DNA from: JAJKIV01 sp036741775
GTDB lineage: Bacteria; Gemmatimonadota; Gemmatimonadetes; Gemmatimonadales; Gemmatimonadaceae
Assembly (NCBI GenBank): GCA_036741775.1
Contig: DAINRQ010000015.1
Location: 28,156 to 92,155, forward strand
Direction: 5' to 3'
Length of the DNA: 64,000 nucleotides
Shown here: positions 27,404-36,093 of the stretch, piece after piece
Layout of the letters: each line of letters begins with the position of its first letter
How positions within the stretch are numbered: position 1 is the stretch's first letter
The notes under the pieces: model-generated
Told to the model about the DNA's origin: nothing
What the model saw: only the letters and a program-made list of their open reading frames with translations
Databases searched by the model: none
Translations under genes and position numbers: made by a program

Positions 27404-28800
27404 GGCCGCACTCCGAGGGTGTCTCGCCGCACATCTCCGTCCTGCGTGCCGTTCGGGGACAACGGATCCTGACACCGGAAGGGTTGCGGCCGGCGTCCAT
27501 CCATATCGCGGACGGGCGCATAACGCGGCTCGGCGAGCCCGATGAGGTTGCAGGAGACGATGCGTCGGTCCTCGAAGCGGGCGAGCTCGTCGTGCTGCCC
27601 GGACTCGTGGACACGCACGTCCACGTGAACGACCCCGGGCGCACCGAGTGGGAGGGATTCGAGACCGCGACACGCGCCGCTGCCGCCGGTGGCGTGACGA
27701 CGATCCTCGACATGCCGCTCAATGCCATCCCCGCGACGACGACCGCTACGGCGCTCGCCGAAAAGGTCGCCGTGGCGAGAGGGAAGACGTGGGTGGACGT
27801 GGGATTCATCGGAGGTGTCGTCCCTGATAATAGTGACGCGTTAGGCGGGCTCGCGCGGGCGGGTGTGCTGGCCTTCAAGTGCTTCCTCGTGCCATCAGGG
27901 GTAGCGGAGTTTCCCGACGTGTCCGAGGACGATCTGCGTGAGGCGCTACCGGTCGTCGCCGAGCTCGGGCTCCCGCTCATGGTACACGCCGAGCTGCCGC
28001 TGCCCATTGAAGCCGCCACACTCGAGGCGGCGGCCGGCGACCCGGCGTCGTACGCGACGTATCTCGCCTCGCGTCCCGCGGCTGCGGAACACGAGGCGGT
28101 GGTACTCGTGATGGAGCATGCCGCTGCCTTCGGCGCTCGGGTGCACATCGTCCATGTGTCCAGTCCCGAGACGGGACGACTGGTGGCAGATGGCCGCCGC
28201 CGCGGCGTCCGCGTCTCGGCCGAGACCTGCCCGCATTACCTCTTCTTCGAGGCCGCAGGCATTCCGGCCGGCGCGACGGAGTTCAAGTGCGCTCCTCCCA
28301 TTCGCGGCGCCGCGGAGCGCGACGGATTGTGGGCCGCGCTTCTTTCGGGCGAGATCACGATGATCGTCTCCGACCACTCGTCCTGTCCGCCAGGGATGAA
28401 GCGACGTGAGGCGAAGAACTTCTTCGTGGCGTGGGGTGGCATTGCCTCGCTCCAGCTCGGGTTGCGCGCGGTCTGGACAGGGATGCAGGCGCGAGGTATT
28501 CCGATCGAGCGCCTGGGGAGCTGGATGTGCGACACGCCGGCGCAACTCGTCGGACTCGGCGGGCACAAGGGTCGCATCGCTCCGGGATTCGACGCGGACC
28601 TGGTACTCTTCGACCCGAACCCCGTGGGCACGCTTCAATCCGGCGAGCTCCTGCACCGTCATCCACTCACGCCATACCTTGGCCGCCAGTTGCGCGGCGT
28701 CGTGGAAGCGACCTACGTGCGCGGCTCACTGGCGTATCATCGTGCGACCGGTCCGGTCGATGCTCCGGGCGGACGGCTCCTTCTCCCTTCGCAGTCATGA
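27397..28800 (+). CDS. allB: Allantoinase
   Basis: 467 aa; a cyclic amidohydrolase that opens allantoin to allantoate. Metal ligands are visible: His74 and His76 in VDTHVHVND, carbamylated Lys161 in AFKCFLVPS, His197 in LMVHAEL, a His in HIVHVSS and the Asp in VSDHSSC. CAPPIRG and PGFDADLVLFDP are typical of the AllB branch as against dihydroorotase. The GTG start overlaps the regulator's stop codon by seven bases. It is the first enzyme gene of a tightly overlapping purine degradation set. Confidence 0.95.
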   Translation: MVGPHSEGVSPHISVLRAVRGQRILTPEGLRPASIHIADGRITRLGEPDEVAGDDASVLEAGELVVLPGLVDTHVHVNDPGRTEWEGFETATRAAAAGGVTTILDMPLNAIPATTTATALAEKVAVARGKTWVDVGFIGGVVPDNSDALGGLARAGVLAFKCFLVPSGVAEFPDVSEDDLREALPVVAELGLPLMVHAELPLPIEAATLEAAAGDPASYATYLASRPAAAEHEAVVLVMEHAAAFGARVHIVHVSSPETGRLVADGRRRGVRVSAETCPHYLFFEAAGIPAGATEFKCAPPIRGAAERDGLWAALLSGEITMIVSDHSSCPPGMKRREAKNFFVAWGGIASLQLGLRAVWTGMQARGIPIERLGSWMCDTPAQLVGLGGHKGRIAPGFDADLVLFDPNPVGTLQSGELLHRHPLTPYLGRQLRGVVEATYVRGSLAYHRATGPVDAPGGRLLLPSQS

Positions 28801-29813
28801 TCGAACGCATAGCGGATTTCACCGATCTGATCGACCTCGCCGGCGAGCGAGCCGGAGGCGCGGTACTGCTCGCGAACGACGAGTTCTTCGCGCCGAAGGA
28901 GGCGCTGCTCAAGTCGTCACCCGCAGAGTGGCGCGAAGGCGTCTACACCGAACGCGGAAAATGGATGGACGGCTGGGAGACGCGACGCCGCCGCACGCCC
29001 GGTTACGACTGGTGCATCATCCGTCTTGGAATTCCGGGCGTCGTGCGCGGCGTCATCGTGGATACGAGCTTTTTCCGCGGGAACTTTCCCGAGTCCTGCT
29101 CCATAGAAGGGTGCGCGACGAACGGAACGCCGGACCCGGAGACGATCGCCGAGAAGGCGGCGTGGCGCGAGCTCGTTCAGCGGTCGCCGCTCGATGGCGA
29201 TGCGAAGAACGCGTTCGCCGTGCAGGATCGGGAGCCCGTGACGCATCTCCGCCTCAACATCTTTCCGGACGGCGGCGTCGCTCGGCTTCGCGTGTATGGC
29301 GAGGGCTACTTCGACGCGCGACGTCACTACCCGGGGTCGGAAGTGGACCTCGCGGCCGCGGAGAACGGTGGTCACGTGCTCCTCTGCAGCGACATGTTCT
29401 TCGGTAATCGGCATCACCTCGTGATGCCTGGCCGATCGACGCACATGGGCGACGGCTGGGAGACGCGGCGTCGTCGCGGCCCGGGGCACGACTGGACGAT
29501 CGTCCGCCTTGCGACGCGCGCGGCGCTCCACCGCATCGAGCTCGACACGGATCACTTCAAGGGGAATGCACCAGGACGGTGCATGATCGAGGTGTGTGAC
29601 GCTCCGTCAGCGGAAGACTCGGACGTACACGCGCTCGCGGCGCGCATTGGTGCGTGGCGGATGCTGGTGCACGAGACGCCGCTCCAACCGCACGCTCGGC
29701 ATCGGTTCACGGAGCTCACCGATCGCACACCGGCGACGCATCTCAGGTTGAATATCTATCCGGACGGTGGAGTCGCGCGGCTGCGTGCGTATGGGGTGCC
29801 GGGGTCGGCATGA
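28797..29813 (+). CDS. alc: Allantoicase
   Basis: 338 aa; hydrolyses allantoate to ureidoglycolate and urea. The protein is an internal duplication: RGKWMDGWETRRRRTPGYDW in the first half matches GDGWETRRRRGPGHDW in the second, and LRLNIFPDGGVARLRVYG matches LRLNIYPDGGVARLRAYG. This two-domain jelly-roll architecture and the DGWETRRRR wording are those of allantoicase. ATGA overlaps link it to allB upstream and uraD downstream. No ureidoglycolate lyase (AllA) gene is in the window. Confidence 0.95.
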   Translation: MIERIADFTDLIDLAGERAGGAVLLANDEFFAPKEALLKSSPAEWREGVYTERGKWMDGWETRRRRTPGYDWCIIRLGIPGVVRGVIVDTSFFRGNFPESCSIEGCATNGTPDPETIAEKAAWRELVQRSPLDGDAKNAFAVQDREPVTHLRLNIFPDGGVARLRVYGEGYFDARRHYPGSEVDLAAAENGGHVLLCSDMFFGNRHHLVMPGRSTHMGDGWETRRRRGPGHDWTIVRLATRAALHRIELDTDHFKGNAPGRCMIEVCDAPSAEDSDVHALAARIGAWRMLVHETPLQPHARHRFTELTDRTPATHLRLNIYPDGGVARLRAYGVPGSA

Positions 29814-30355
29814 GTGACGCCGACGCTGCGGTGGCCGCGTTCGACGCCTTGCCGCCACACGAGGCAGCGCCAATGCTCGAGGCGTGCTGCGGGTCGACGG
29901 CCTGGGTAAACGGGATCCTCGTTCGCCGTCCCTTCACGAGTCTGTCTGTGCTGCTGCGTGCGGCTGAGAACGTCTGGTGGGACCTCACGCCTGACGACTG
30001 GCGCGAGGCGTTCGATCACCACCCGCGGATCGGTGAAGCGGCCGCTACCGTTAGGCAGGGTGAATCGGCGCGAGCGTGGTCGGCGGACGAGCAGCGCGGC
30101 GCCAGCTCGGCGGACGACGACACTCGACGCCAGCTCGTGCAAGGCAATCACGAATATGAGCGACGCTTCGGCTACATCTATCTCGTGTGCGCAACGGGGA
30201 GGACGGCGGAGGAGATGCTTGCAATGCTCCGGCAGCGGCTGGCGAACGATCCCGAGACCGAGCTCCGGGTCGCGGCGGGCGAGCAGGCGAAGATCACGCG
30301 CCTTCGGCTGCTGAGGATGTTCGGCGACGACCGCTCTGCGGCGACCAACTCATGA
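29810..30355 (+). CDS. uraD: OHCU decarboxylase
   Basis: 181 aa; decarboxylates 2-oxo-4-hydroxy-4-carboxy-5-ureidoimidazoline to S-allantoin. The catalytic FDHHPRIG segment is present, as are WDLTPDDWREAF and the C-terminal NHEYERRFGYIYLVCATGRT. The start is the ATG overlapping the allantoicase stop; a longer in-frame ORF runs back into alc and is not supported. A GTTAGGC heptamer lies inside at 30050. Confidence 0.94.
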   Translation: MSDADAAVAAFDALPPHEAAPMLEACCGSTAWVNGILVRRPFTSLSVLLRAAENVWWDLTPDDWREAFDHHPRIGEAAATVRQGESARAWSADEQRGASSADDDTRRQLVQGNHEYERRFGYIYLVCATGRTAEEMLAMLRQRLANDPETELRVAAGEQAKITRLRLLRMFGDDRSAATNS

Positions 30356-30690
30356 TCTCGACACACGTGCTCGACACGGCGCGCGGACGCCCGGCGGCCG
30401 ACGTGCCGGTCCTGCTGGAGCGCGTCGAGTCCTCCGGCACTCGTCGCGAGATTGCGCGCGCCAGCACCGATGCCGATGGCCGAGTGCGCGAGCTCGTTGC
30501 GTCCGGGGCGAGCATCGAGACGGGAACGTACTGCCTGACGTTCGAGACGGGTGAGTACTTCGCCGCAGCTGGCCTCGAGACGTTTTATCCGCGCGTCACG
30601 ATCCTGTTCACGGTCCGCGAGCCGGCGGAGCATCACCACGTGCCACTGCTGCTCAGTCCGTACGGTTATTCGACGTATCGCGGTTCCTGA
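30352..30690 (+). CDS. uraH: 5-hydroxyisourate hydrolase (transthyretin-like)
   Basis: 112 aa; hydrolyses 5-hydroxyisourate to OHCU. It begins MISTHVLDTARGRPA, the family's N-terminal signature with the active-site His, and ends in YRGS, the conserved C-terminal tetrapeptide; ETFYPRVTILF and EHHHVPLLLSPYGYSTY lie between. The start overlaps the uraD stop. It is the last gene of the operon and ends 16 bp before the convergent puuD gene. Confidence 0.96.
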   Translation: MISTHVLDTARGRPAADVPVLLERVESSGTRREIARASTDADGRVRELVASGASIETGTYCLTFETGEYFAAAGLETFYPRVTILFTVREPAEHHHVPLLLSPYGYSTYRGS

Positions 30691-30706
30691 CCTGGAGTCC
30701 GGATTG

Positions 30707-31918
30707 CTAGCGGCCCGCGCCGTCCGCGATCCACCGCGCGAGCGCCGCGCGTTCGGCTTCCGTCATGTGCGTGCGGTTGCCGACGGGCATTGTGCGGGTG
30801 TCGATCGCGCGCACCTGGATGCGCGTCGCGAGACTCTGAATGCGCTGCGGGTCGTCGAACGATACTCCGCCCGGCGCGGGGCCGAATTCGGTGATGGACG
30901 GCGTCGTCGAGTGACACGCCGTACAGCGCCGGTCGACGATGGATCGCGCCTCGGCGAAGCTGACGGGGCCGGAGCGCGCTGCCGTGGCCGCCCTGGCGCC
31001 GTCCTGGTCTCTGATTCCGGCGAGCGTCGGGAGTGCGAGCAACGCGGCCAGCGCGGAAACAGTCGTTAGGCCGAATGCCGGCACCCAGTGCCGGACCGTG
31101 TAGCGGATGTTGAGCAGGTGCCGAACGGCCATTCCAACTGCTACCAGAATCAGCAACGCGAGCCAGTTGAGCCGGTGGCCATACACGCCGGGGAAATGCG
31201 TGCTCAACATCAAGACGACCACCGGGAACGTCAGGTAGTTGTTGTGGATCGAGCGCGTCTTCGCGTTTGCCGCTACGGTCGGGTCAGGCTCCAGGCCCGT
31301 GGCCACCGCCGATTCGAGGCGGCGCTGGGATGGCATGATGACGTGCGCGACATTCGCGGCCATGATCGTCGCCAGGAGCGCGCCCATGTGGAGGAACGCC
31401 GCGCGCCCACTCAGCAAGTTCGTGAGTGCGACGGCGAGGCCCACGAGGGCTACGATCGACACCGCCGCGGCTCCACCGGTGGACCGACGGCCCACCGACC
31501 GCCAGATCACGTCGTACACGACCTGACCGACGACGAGGCTACCGAGCGCAACGGCCGTCGCCACTCCCGGGGTTATGGCGGCGCGCGTCGGATCGGTGAG
31601 CAGTGCCCGTCCGCTGAAGTAGTAGACGACGAGCAGCAGGGCCGCGCCGCTCAGCCATGTGATGTACGCCTGCCACTTGAACCAGTGCACGCGTCGCGGC
31701 AGTGGCTGGCCCGCGAGCGACGTCTTCTCGACGAAGTAGAACCCGCCGCTGTGGAGCAGCCAGATCTCACCGTGTTTGTCGCTGCCGCCGCGTGAGGCAG
31801 GGTCGAGGTTTCGGTCGAGCCAGTTGAAGAGCAGGGAATTCCCGATCCACATGATCCCTGCGATCACGTGGACCCATCGGAACGCGAGGTCGAGCAGCTC
31901 GAGGATGCGCGGCGACAC
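30707..31918 (-). CDS. puuD: Membrane urate hydroxylase with C-terminal cytochrome c (PuuD)
   Basis: 403 aa with a GTG start. The first ~320 residues hold about eight membrane helices beginning AFRWVHVIAGIMWIGNSLLFNWLD, the PuuD hallmark with conserved His and Trp. The C-terminus is a c-type cytochrome: DRRCTACHS (CxxCH) and a candidate Met ligand in TRTMPVGNRTHMTEAE. PuuD converts urate to 5-hydroxyisourate and passes electrons to the respiratory chain, replacing uricase. It follows the DUF6986 gene by 8 bp on the same strand and faces the uraH end, so it supplies the substrate of that enzyme. Confidence 0.94.
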   Translation of the reverse strand: MSPRILELLDLAFRWVHVIAGIMWIGNSLLFNWLDRNLDPASRGGSDKHGEIWLLHSGGFYFVEKTSLAGQPLPRRVHWFKWQAYITWLSGAALLLVVYYFSGRALLTDPTRAAITPGVATAVALGSLVVGQVVYDVIWRSVGRRSTGGAAAVSIVALVGLAVALTNLLSGRAAFLHMGALLATIMAANVAHVIMPSQRRLESAVATGLEPDPTVAANAKTRSIHNNYLTFPVVVLMLSTHFPGVYGHRLNWLALLILVAVGMAVRHLLNIRYTVRHWVPAFGLTTVSALAALLALPTLAGIRDQDGARAATAARSGPVSFAEARSIVDRRCTACHSTTPSITEFGPAPGGVSFDDPQRIQSLATRIQVRAIDTRTMPVGNRTHMTEAERAALARWIADGAGR

Positions 31919-31926
31919 GTCGCTGA

Positions 31927-33312
31927 CTATCGCTCAGCGGCGGCCGGGCTGGCGCGGCGGTTCTGCAGAATGCGCACGAACGACCGGCCGCGGAGCTCGT
32001 CGAGCGTTACACCGGTCATCGTGACGGCTTCGTGTTCGGTTACGGCGCCGCAGTTGATCGCGCGGAAAAAGAAGTTGAGCAGCCCCTGGCCCGTCGCGGC
32101 ATCATCGAACACGTCGCCGACGAGTGTCGCTTGCGCCGCGCGCTCCACGAAGTTCCGGAGGCGCGCGCCCTGCTGCTCGAGCCCGGTGAGGAAAAAGGCG
32201 TAGACGGCGGCGTACCGCGTCACGAGCTGCGCGGGGTGCAGGTCCCATCCCTGGTAGAAGCCGGCCTCGAGCGAGTGGCGGACATCCTCGTAATGCATGC
32301 GCCACGCGTTATGTACGCTCGCGCGGTTCTCCTCGAGCTGTCGCGGCGTTAGGCTCGGCCCATCCGCGACACGGCGGTGGACGGCCACCGGCATGACCGT
32401 CGTGGACCCGTCGGAGAGCCAGACGCCGGTGCCGGCGAGAGAGACCTGCATGACGCTTCGGGCGAAGTCGCACGCGATGTGCCGCATGCGCTGGTACGCC
32501 GCCGTGATGTTGAGCGACGCCGTATAGTCGTAGGTGCCGAAGTGGGCCGCGACGAGGCGGCCGCGTCCGGCGTCGATGAGGGTCGGCAGGAGCGACCGGC
32601 CGGTGGCGTCGATAATGAGCTGCGGCGTCTCGACCATGGCCTCGAAGCGAAGCGAGCCCGAGGCGAGGCCGAGCTTCGCCTCCAGGTGCTCGAGCGCGTC
32701 GACGAACGCGCTGACCTGCTCGGGCGCGGCGATCTTCGGCAGCGTGACGACGAAGCGTTCGGGAAGCCGGCCGGCGTCGCGCACGAGTGTCGTGAGGAAG
32801 ACGTCGAGCGTTCGAAGACTGCGCGCGTGAAGTTCCGTGGTGAGCGGCTTGACGCGCAACCCGATGAACGGCGACAGCGTGTTCTCGCGCATGGCCCGGG
32901 CGACCTCGCGCGCGCCGGTGGCGGCGTGCCCATCTTCCTCGGCGTCCGGCCGCACGCCGTAGCCGTCCTCGTAATCGATGCGAAAGTCTTCGACGGGCTC
33001 GCGCCGGAGCTTGTCGCCTACTCGGGCGTGCACCGCCTCCATGAGGCGCATGTCGCCATTCTCGGGAGCGAACCCGATGGCGTCCGCGAGCGCACGCGGG
33101 TCCGGGGCATGGTCGTCGAACGCCCGCCGCGCGATGCCGCCAAGCTTGGGGACGGTGTCGGCGGCGAAGAGCTGCGCGCCGCCGTAAACGGTATGAACCG
33201 GTTGTCGATCGCCGGATTCGCCCGGATAGCGGCGCGCCAGGTCGGCGTTGACCGGGCGGAGCCGGGCAATGATGGGCTCGAGGTCATCCCGCGAGAGCGA
33301 CATGTTGGTCAT
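31927..33312 (-). CDS. DUF6986, HpcH/HpaI/CitE-like aldolase family protein
   Basis: 461 aa (MTNMSLSRDDLEPI; a second ATG nine bases on is equally possible). A TIM-barrel of the HpcH/HpaI/citrate lyase group is suggested by RIDYEDGYGVRPDAEED, FIGLRVKPLTTELHARS, RFEAMVETPQLIID (the family's metal-binding Glu) and AHFGTYDYTASLNI. I recall such proteins being annotated as aldolase or phosphoenolpyruvate kinase near allantoin genes in actinobacteria. Here it precedes puuD in one operon. Since the allantoicase route ends in glyoxylate, a malate-synthase-like condensation is an attractive but unproven role. Confidence 0.8.
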   Translation of the reverse strand: MTNMSLSRDDLEPIIARLRPVNADLARRYPGESGDRQPVHTVYGGAQLFAADTVPKLGGIARRAFDDHAPDPRALADAIGFAPENGDMRLMEAVHARVGDKLRREPVEDFRIDYEDGYGVRPDAEEDGHAATGAREVARAMRENTLSPFIGLRVKPLTTELHARSLRTLDVFLTTLVRDAGRLPERFVVTLPKIAAPEQVSAFVDALEHLEAKLGLASGSLRFEAMVETPQLIIDATGRSLLPTLIDAGRGRLVAAHFGTYDYTASLNITAAYQRMRHIACDFARSVMQVSLAGTGVWLSDGSTTVMPVAVHRRVADGPSLTPRQLEENRASVHNAWRMHYEDVRHSLEAGFYQGWDLHPAQLVTRYAAVYAFFLTGLEQQGARLRNFVERAAQATLVGDVFDDAATGQGLLNFFFRAINCGAVTEHEAVTMTGVTLDELRGRSFVRILQNRRASPAAAER

Positions 33313-33318
33313 GTGCAG

Positions 33319-33387
33319 CTACGCGTATTTCCCCGGCGGGCGATAGGCCCCGGGCGTGTAACCGAACCGCGTGAGGTACATTGGCAT
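33319..33387 (-). other. 22-codon ORF resembling the N-terminus of a GYD-domain protein
   Basis: MPMYLTRFGYTPGAYRPPGK is followed by two residues and a stop, directly upstream of the DUF6986 gene. Its first residues resemble GYD-domain proteins (M-x-x-Y-L-x-R-F-x-Y-T-P), but the rest of a GYD domain is absent. It may be a decayed remnant or a short leader peptide. Confidence 0.3.
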
Positions 33388-33468
33388 CGATTGCCTCGCT
33401 CGTGTCGCTGGAATCCCGCGCGGTTTGCCGCACGTATCGTTGTACTCTCGATCGCCTTCGACGGCAAT

Positions 33469-34464
33469 ATGACCGCAGCGAGTATCGTCATCCAAAACCT
33501 GACGAAATCGTTCCACGTGGCGGAGCGACGACCGGGTGTGCTCGGAGCCGTGACGGGATTGTTCAGCCGCCGCCGGCGCACCGTCGAGGCCCTCAAGGGG
33601 ATCAGCTTTTCACTCGCCGACGGCGAGCTGCTCGGCCTCATCGGCCCGAACGGGGCGGGGAAGTCCACCACCCTCAAGATCCTGTGTGGCATCCTGGAGC
33701 CCACCGCCGGCCACTGTGAGGTGGGCGGGCTCGTTCCGTGGCGGGACCGTATCCGTCACGTCGCACGCATTGGCGCCGTGTTCGGCCAGCGTACGCAGCT
33801 CTGGTGGGATCTCCCGGTCATCGAAAGCTTCGAGCTCCTGCGCGACATCTACAGGGTGCCAACCGGACGGTATCGGACGACGATCGACGAGCTGATCGCC
33901 ATGCTCGACATCGAGCGTCTCCTCGATACTCCCGTTCGCCAGCTCTCGCTCGGCCAACGAATGCGGTGTGAGATCGCAGCCGCCATGCTGCACGAGCCGC
34001 GCGTGCTGTTCCTCGACGAGCCCACCATCGGACTCGACGCCGTCGCGAAGCTCGCGGTCCGCGACTTCGTGAAGACGCTGAATCGCAAGCGCGGCGTCAC
34101 CGTCATCCTCACCACCCACGACATGCACGACGTCGAGGCGCTCGCCGACCGCGTGATCGTGATCGGGAACGGGCTGATCCTCGCGGACGGGAGCCTGACG
34201 ACGCTTCGACGCGGCGCCCTCGCGGAGCGACGACTCCTTGTCCACTTCGTGAGCGACGCGCAACAGGTGGACGTTCCCGGCGCGACGGTGCGACGGTGGG
34301 AAGGGCGCGTAGTCGAGCTGTCGTTCGATCCCCGCGTCACCTCGGCGCACGGGTTGATCGCGCACGTCACGTCCCGGTTCGACGTCGAGGACGTGCACCT
34401 CGACGAGCCGCCCATCGAGGAAGTCATCGCGCGCTTCTATGCGCTCCACGCGATCGACGGCTGA
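33469..34464 (+). CDS. ABC-2 transporter ATP-binding protein (COG4586 type)
   Basis: 331 aa from ATG 33469; the long in-frame extension upstream is antisense to DUF6986. Walker A GPNGAGKST is at 59-67, the signature is LSLGQRMRCE and Walker B is RVLFLDEPT; the H-loop is TTHDMHD. The ~70-residue C-terminal extension and the RPGVLGAVTGLFSRRRR insertion near residue 21 fit the COG4586 subfamily. It forms an exporter with the two permeases that follow (TGATG junction). The cargo is unknown. Confidence 0.92.
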   Translation: MTAASIVIQNLTKSFHVAERRPGVLGAVTGLFSRRRRTVEALKGISFSLADGELLGLIGPNGAGKSTTLKILCGILEPTAGHCEVGGLVPWRDRIRHVARIGAVFGQRTQLWWDLPVIESFELLRDIYRVPTGRYRTTIDELIAMLDIERLLDTPVRQLSLGQRMRCEIAAAMLHEPRVLFLDEPTIGLDAVAKLAVRDFVKTLNRKRGVTVILTTHDMHDVEALADRVIVIGNGLILADGSLTTLRRGALAERRLLVHFVSDAQQVDVPGATVRRWEGRVVELSFDPRVTSAHGLIAHVTSRFDVEDVHLDEPPIEEVIARFYALHAIDG

Positions 34465-35288
34465 TGAGCACCGCGGTCCGCCCGTATCACGCCGTCTTTC
34501 GGGCGCGTTTCTATCTGCTCCTTCAGTACCGCGCCGCGGCCCTCGCCGGGTTCGGCACACAGTGCTGGTGGGGCGCGGTCAAGATCATGGTGCTCGCGGC
34601 GTTCTTTCGCGGTGCGACGTCGGCGCCGATGACGCTGCGACAGGCGATCGATTACATCTGGCTCGCCCAGGCGCTCCTGACGCTCTTGCCCTGGTCGGTC
34701 GATCCCGACTTCGCGCGCATGGTGCGAAGCGGCGACGTGGCGTACGACCGGCTGCGCCCGGTCGATACCTACGGCTACTGGTACGCGCGGGCCGTTGCGA
34801 GGCGCACGGCCACGCCGTTGTTACGAGCGATCCCGATGGTCCTGACGGCGGGCGTACTGCTCCCCTTGTTAGGCATCCCGGAGTGGGGGCTGTCGGCGCC
34901 AGCCGGTTGGAGCGCCGCAGCGCTGTTCGGCACGTCACTCGTGCTCGTGGTCGCGCTCGCTGGCGCGGTGGCGACCCTCATGGAGATCGTGACGGTCGCC
35001 GCACTCTCCGAGCGCGGGGTGAACATGATCATGGGCGGGCTCATCATCGTCTTCTCGGGCAACCTGGTCCCGCTCCCGCTCCTGCCTGATCGCTTTCAGC
35101 GATTTCTGGAGCTTCAGCCATTCGCCGGGCTGATGGACACGCCGCTTCGCATCTACAGTGGTCACTTCGCGGGGACTGACGCGCTGCTCGCGCTGGGACG
35201 ACAGGCCCTCTGGGTGATTGTGCTCATCTGGATCGGGCGTCTGCTGATGCGACGCGTGATGGCGCGGCTGCAGGCGCAGGGCGGCTGA
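34464..35288 (+). CDS. ABC-2 transporter permease (COG4587 type)
   Basis: 274 aa with about six membrane helices, beginning FRARFYLLLQYRAAALAGFGTQ, the usual opening of COG4587 proteins, and containing AIDYIWLAQALLTLLPW, GRQALWVIVLIWIG and LQPFAGLMDTPLRIYSG. The start overlaps the ATPase stop by one base. It pairs with the permease at 35290 to make a heterodimeric channel. Confidence 0.88.
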   Translation: MSTAVRPYHAVFRARFYLLLQYRAAALAGFGTQCWWGAVKIMVLAAFFRGATSAPMTLRQAIDYIWLAQALLTLLPWSVDPDFARMVRSGDVAYDRLRPVDTYGYWYARAVARRTATPLLRAIPMVLTAGVLLPLLGIPEWGLSAPAGWSAAALFGTSLVLVVALAGAVATLMEIVTVAALSERGVNMIMGGLIIVFSGNLVPLPLLPDRFQRFLELQPFAGLMDTPLRIYSGHFAGTDALLALGRQALWVIVLIWIGRLLMRRVMARLQAQGG

Positions 35289-35289
35289 C

Positions 35290-36093
35290 ATGAATGGGCT
35301 TCGGCTCTACGGTCGATACATCGCCGTATCACTGCGCTCGCAGATGCAGTATCCGGGCGCCTTCATCGCGACCTCGATCGGTGCATTCGCCGCGACGGTC
35401 GTCGATTTTCTCGCCATCTGGGCACTGTTCGACCGCTTCCGTCAGATCGAGGGGTGGCGGTTCCACGAGATCGCGCTGTTCTACGGCGTGATCAGCGTCG
35501 CGTTCGCGCTCGCGGACGCCCTCACGCGTGGCTTCGACGTCTTCGGCCCGCAGTTCGTGAAGACGGGCGACTTCGACCGGCTGCTCGTTCGTCCGCGATC
35601 GACGGTGCTTCAGCTCCTCGGTTACGAGCTTCGCGCGACGCGTATTGGTCGTCTGGCGCAGGGGATGCTCGCGTGGGGCGTGGGCATGCACCTCTCGAGC
35701 ATCGACTGGACATGGAGCGTCTGGGCGACGCTGCTGTTCGCCGTGGCGGGCGGCGTCGCGCTCTTCTCAGGAATCCTCGTCCTGCAGGCGACGCTCGCGT
35801 TCTGGACGGTGGAAAGCCTCGAGATCGCGAACGCGCTCACGTACGGCGGCGTGGAAGCGGCGCAGTATCCCCTCGACGTCTATGCGCGCTGGTTCCGGAA
35901 CTTCCTGATTTTCATCGTGCCGCTGGGCTGCGTGACTTATTTCCCGGTCGCGTACGTGCTCGGCCGAGCGGACCGAACGGGAGTGCCGCCCTGGGTGCTG
36001 CCACTGACTCCGATGTTCGGGTTCGTATTCCTTGCCGTTGCGATCTGGGTGTGGCGTTTCGGGGTGCGCCACTATACCTCCACCGGCACCTAA
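35290..36093 (+). CDS. ABC-2 transporter permease (COG3694, ABC2_membrane_6)
   Basis: 267 aa with about six membrane helices (MQYPGAFIATSIGAFAATVV, ATLLFAVAGGVALFSGILVL, FLIFIVPLGCVTYFPVAYVL). FDRLLVRPRSTVLQLLG and the YPLDVYARWFRNFLIF segment are typical of COG3694. It starts one base after the previous stop, completing a three-gene exporter operon. Its TAA stop is supplied by the terminal inverted repeat of the 36091-36679 element. Confidence 0.88.
   Translation: MNGLRLYGRYIAVSLRSQMQYPGAFIATSIGAFAATVVDFLAIWALFDRFRQIEGWRFHEIALFYGVISVAFALADALTRGFDVFGPQFVKTGDFDRLLVRPRSTVLQLLGYELRATRIGRLAQGMLAWGVGMHLSSIDWTWSVWATLLFAVAGGVALFSGILVLQATLAFWTVESLEIANALTYGGVEAAQYPLDVYARWFRNFLIFIVPLGCVTYFPVAYVLGRADRTGVPPWVLPLTPMFGFVFLAVAIWVWRFGVRHYTSTGT

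Noticed and set aside
32377..33468. In-frame extension of the ABC ATPase gene
   Set aside because: It lies antisense within the DUF6986 gene; the ABC domain begins at 33469.
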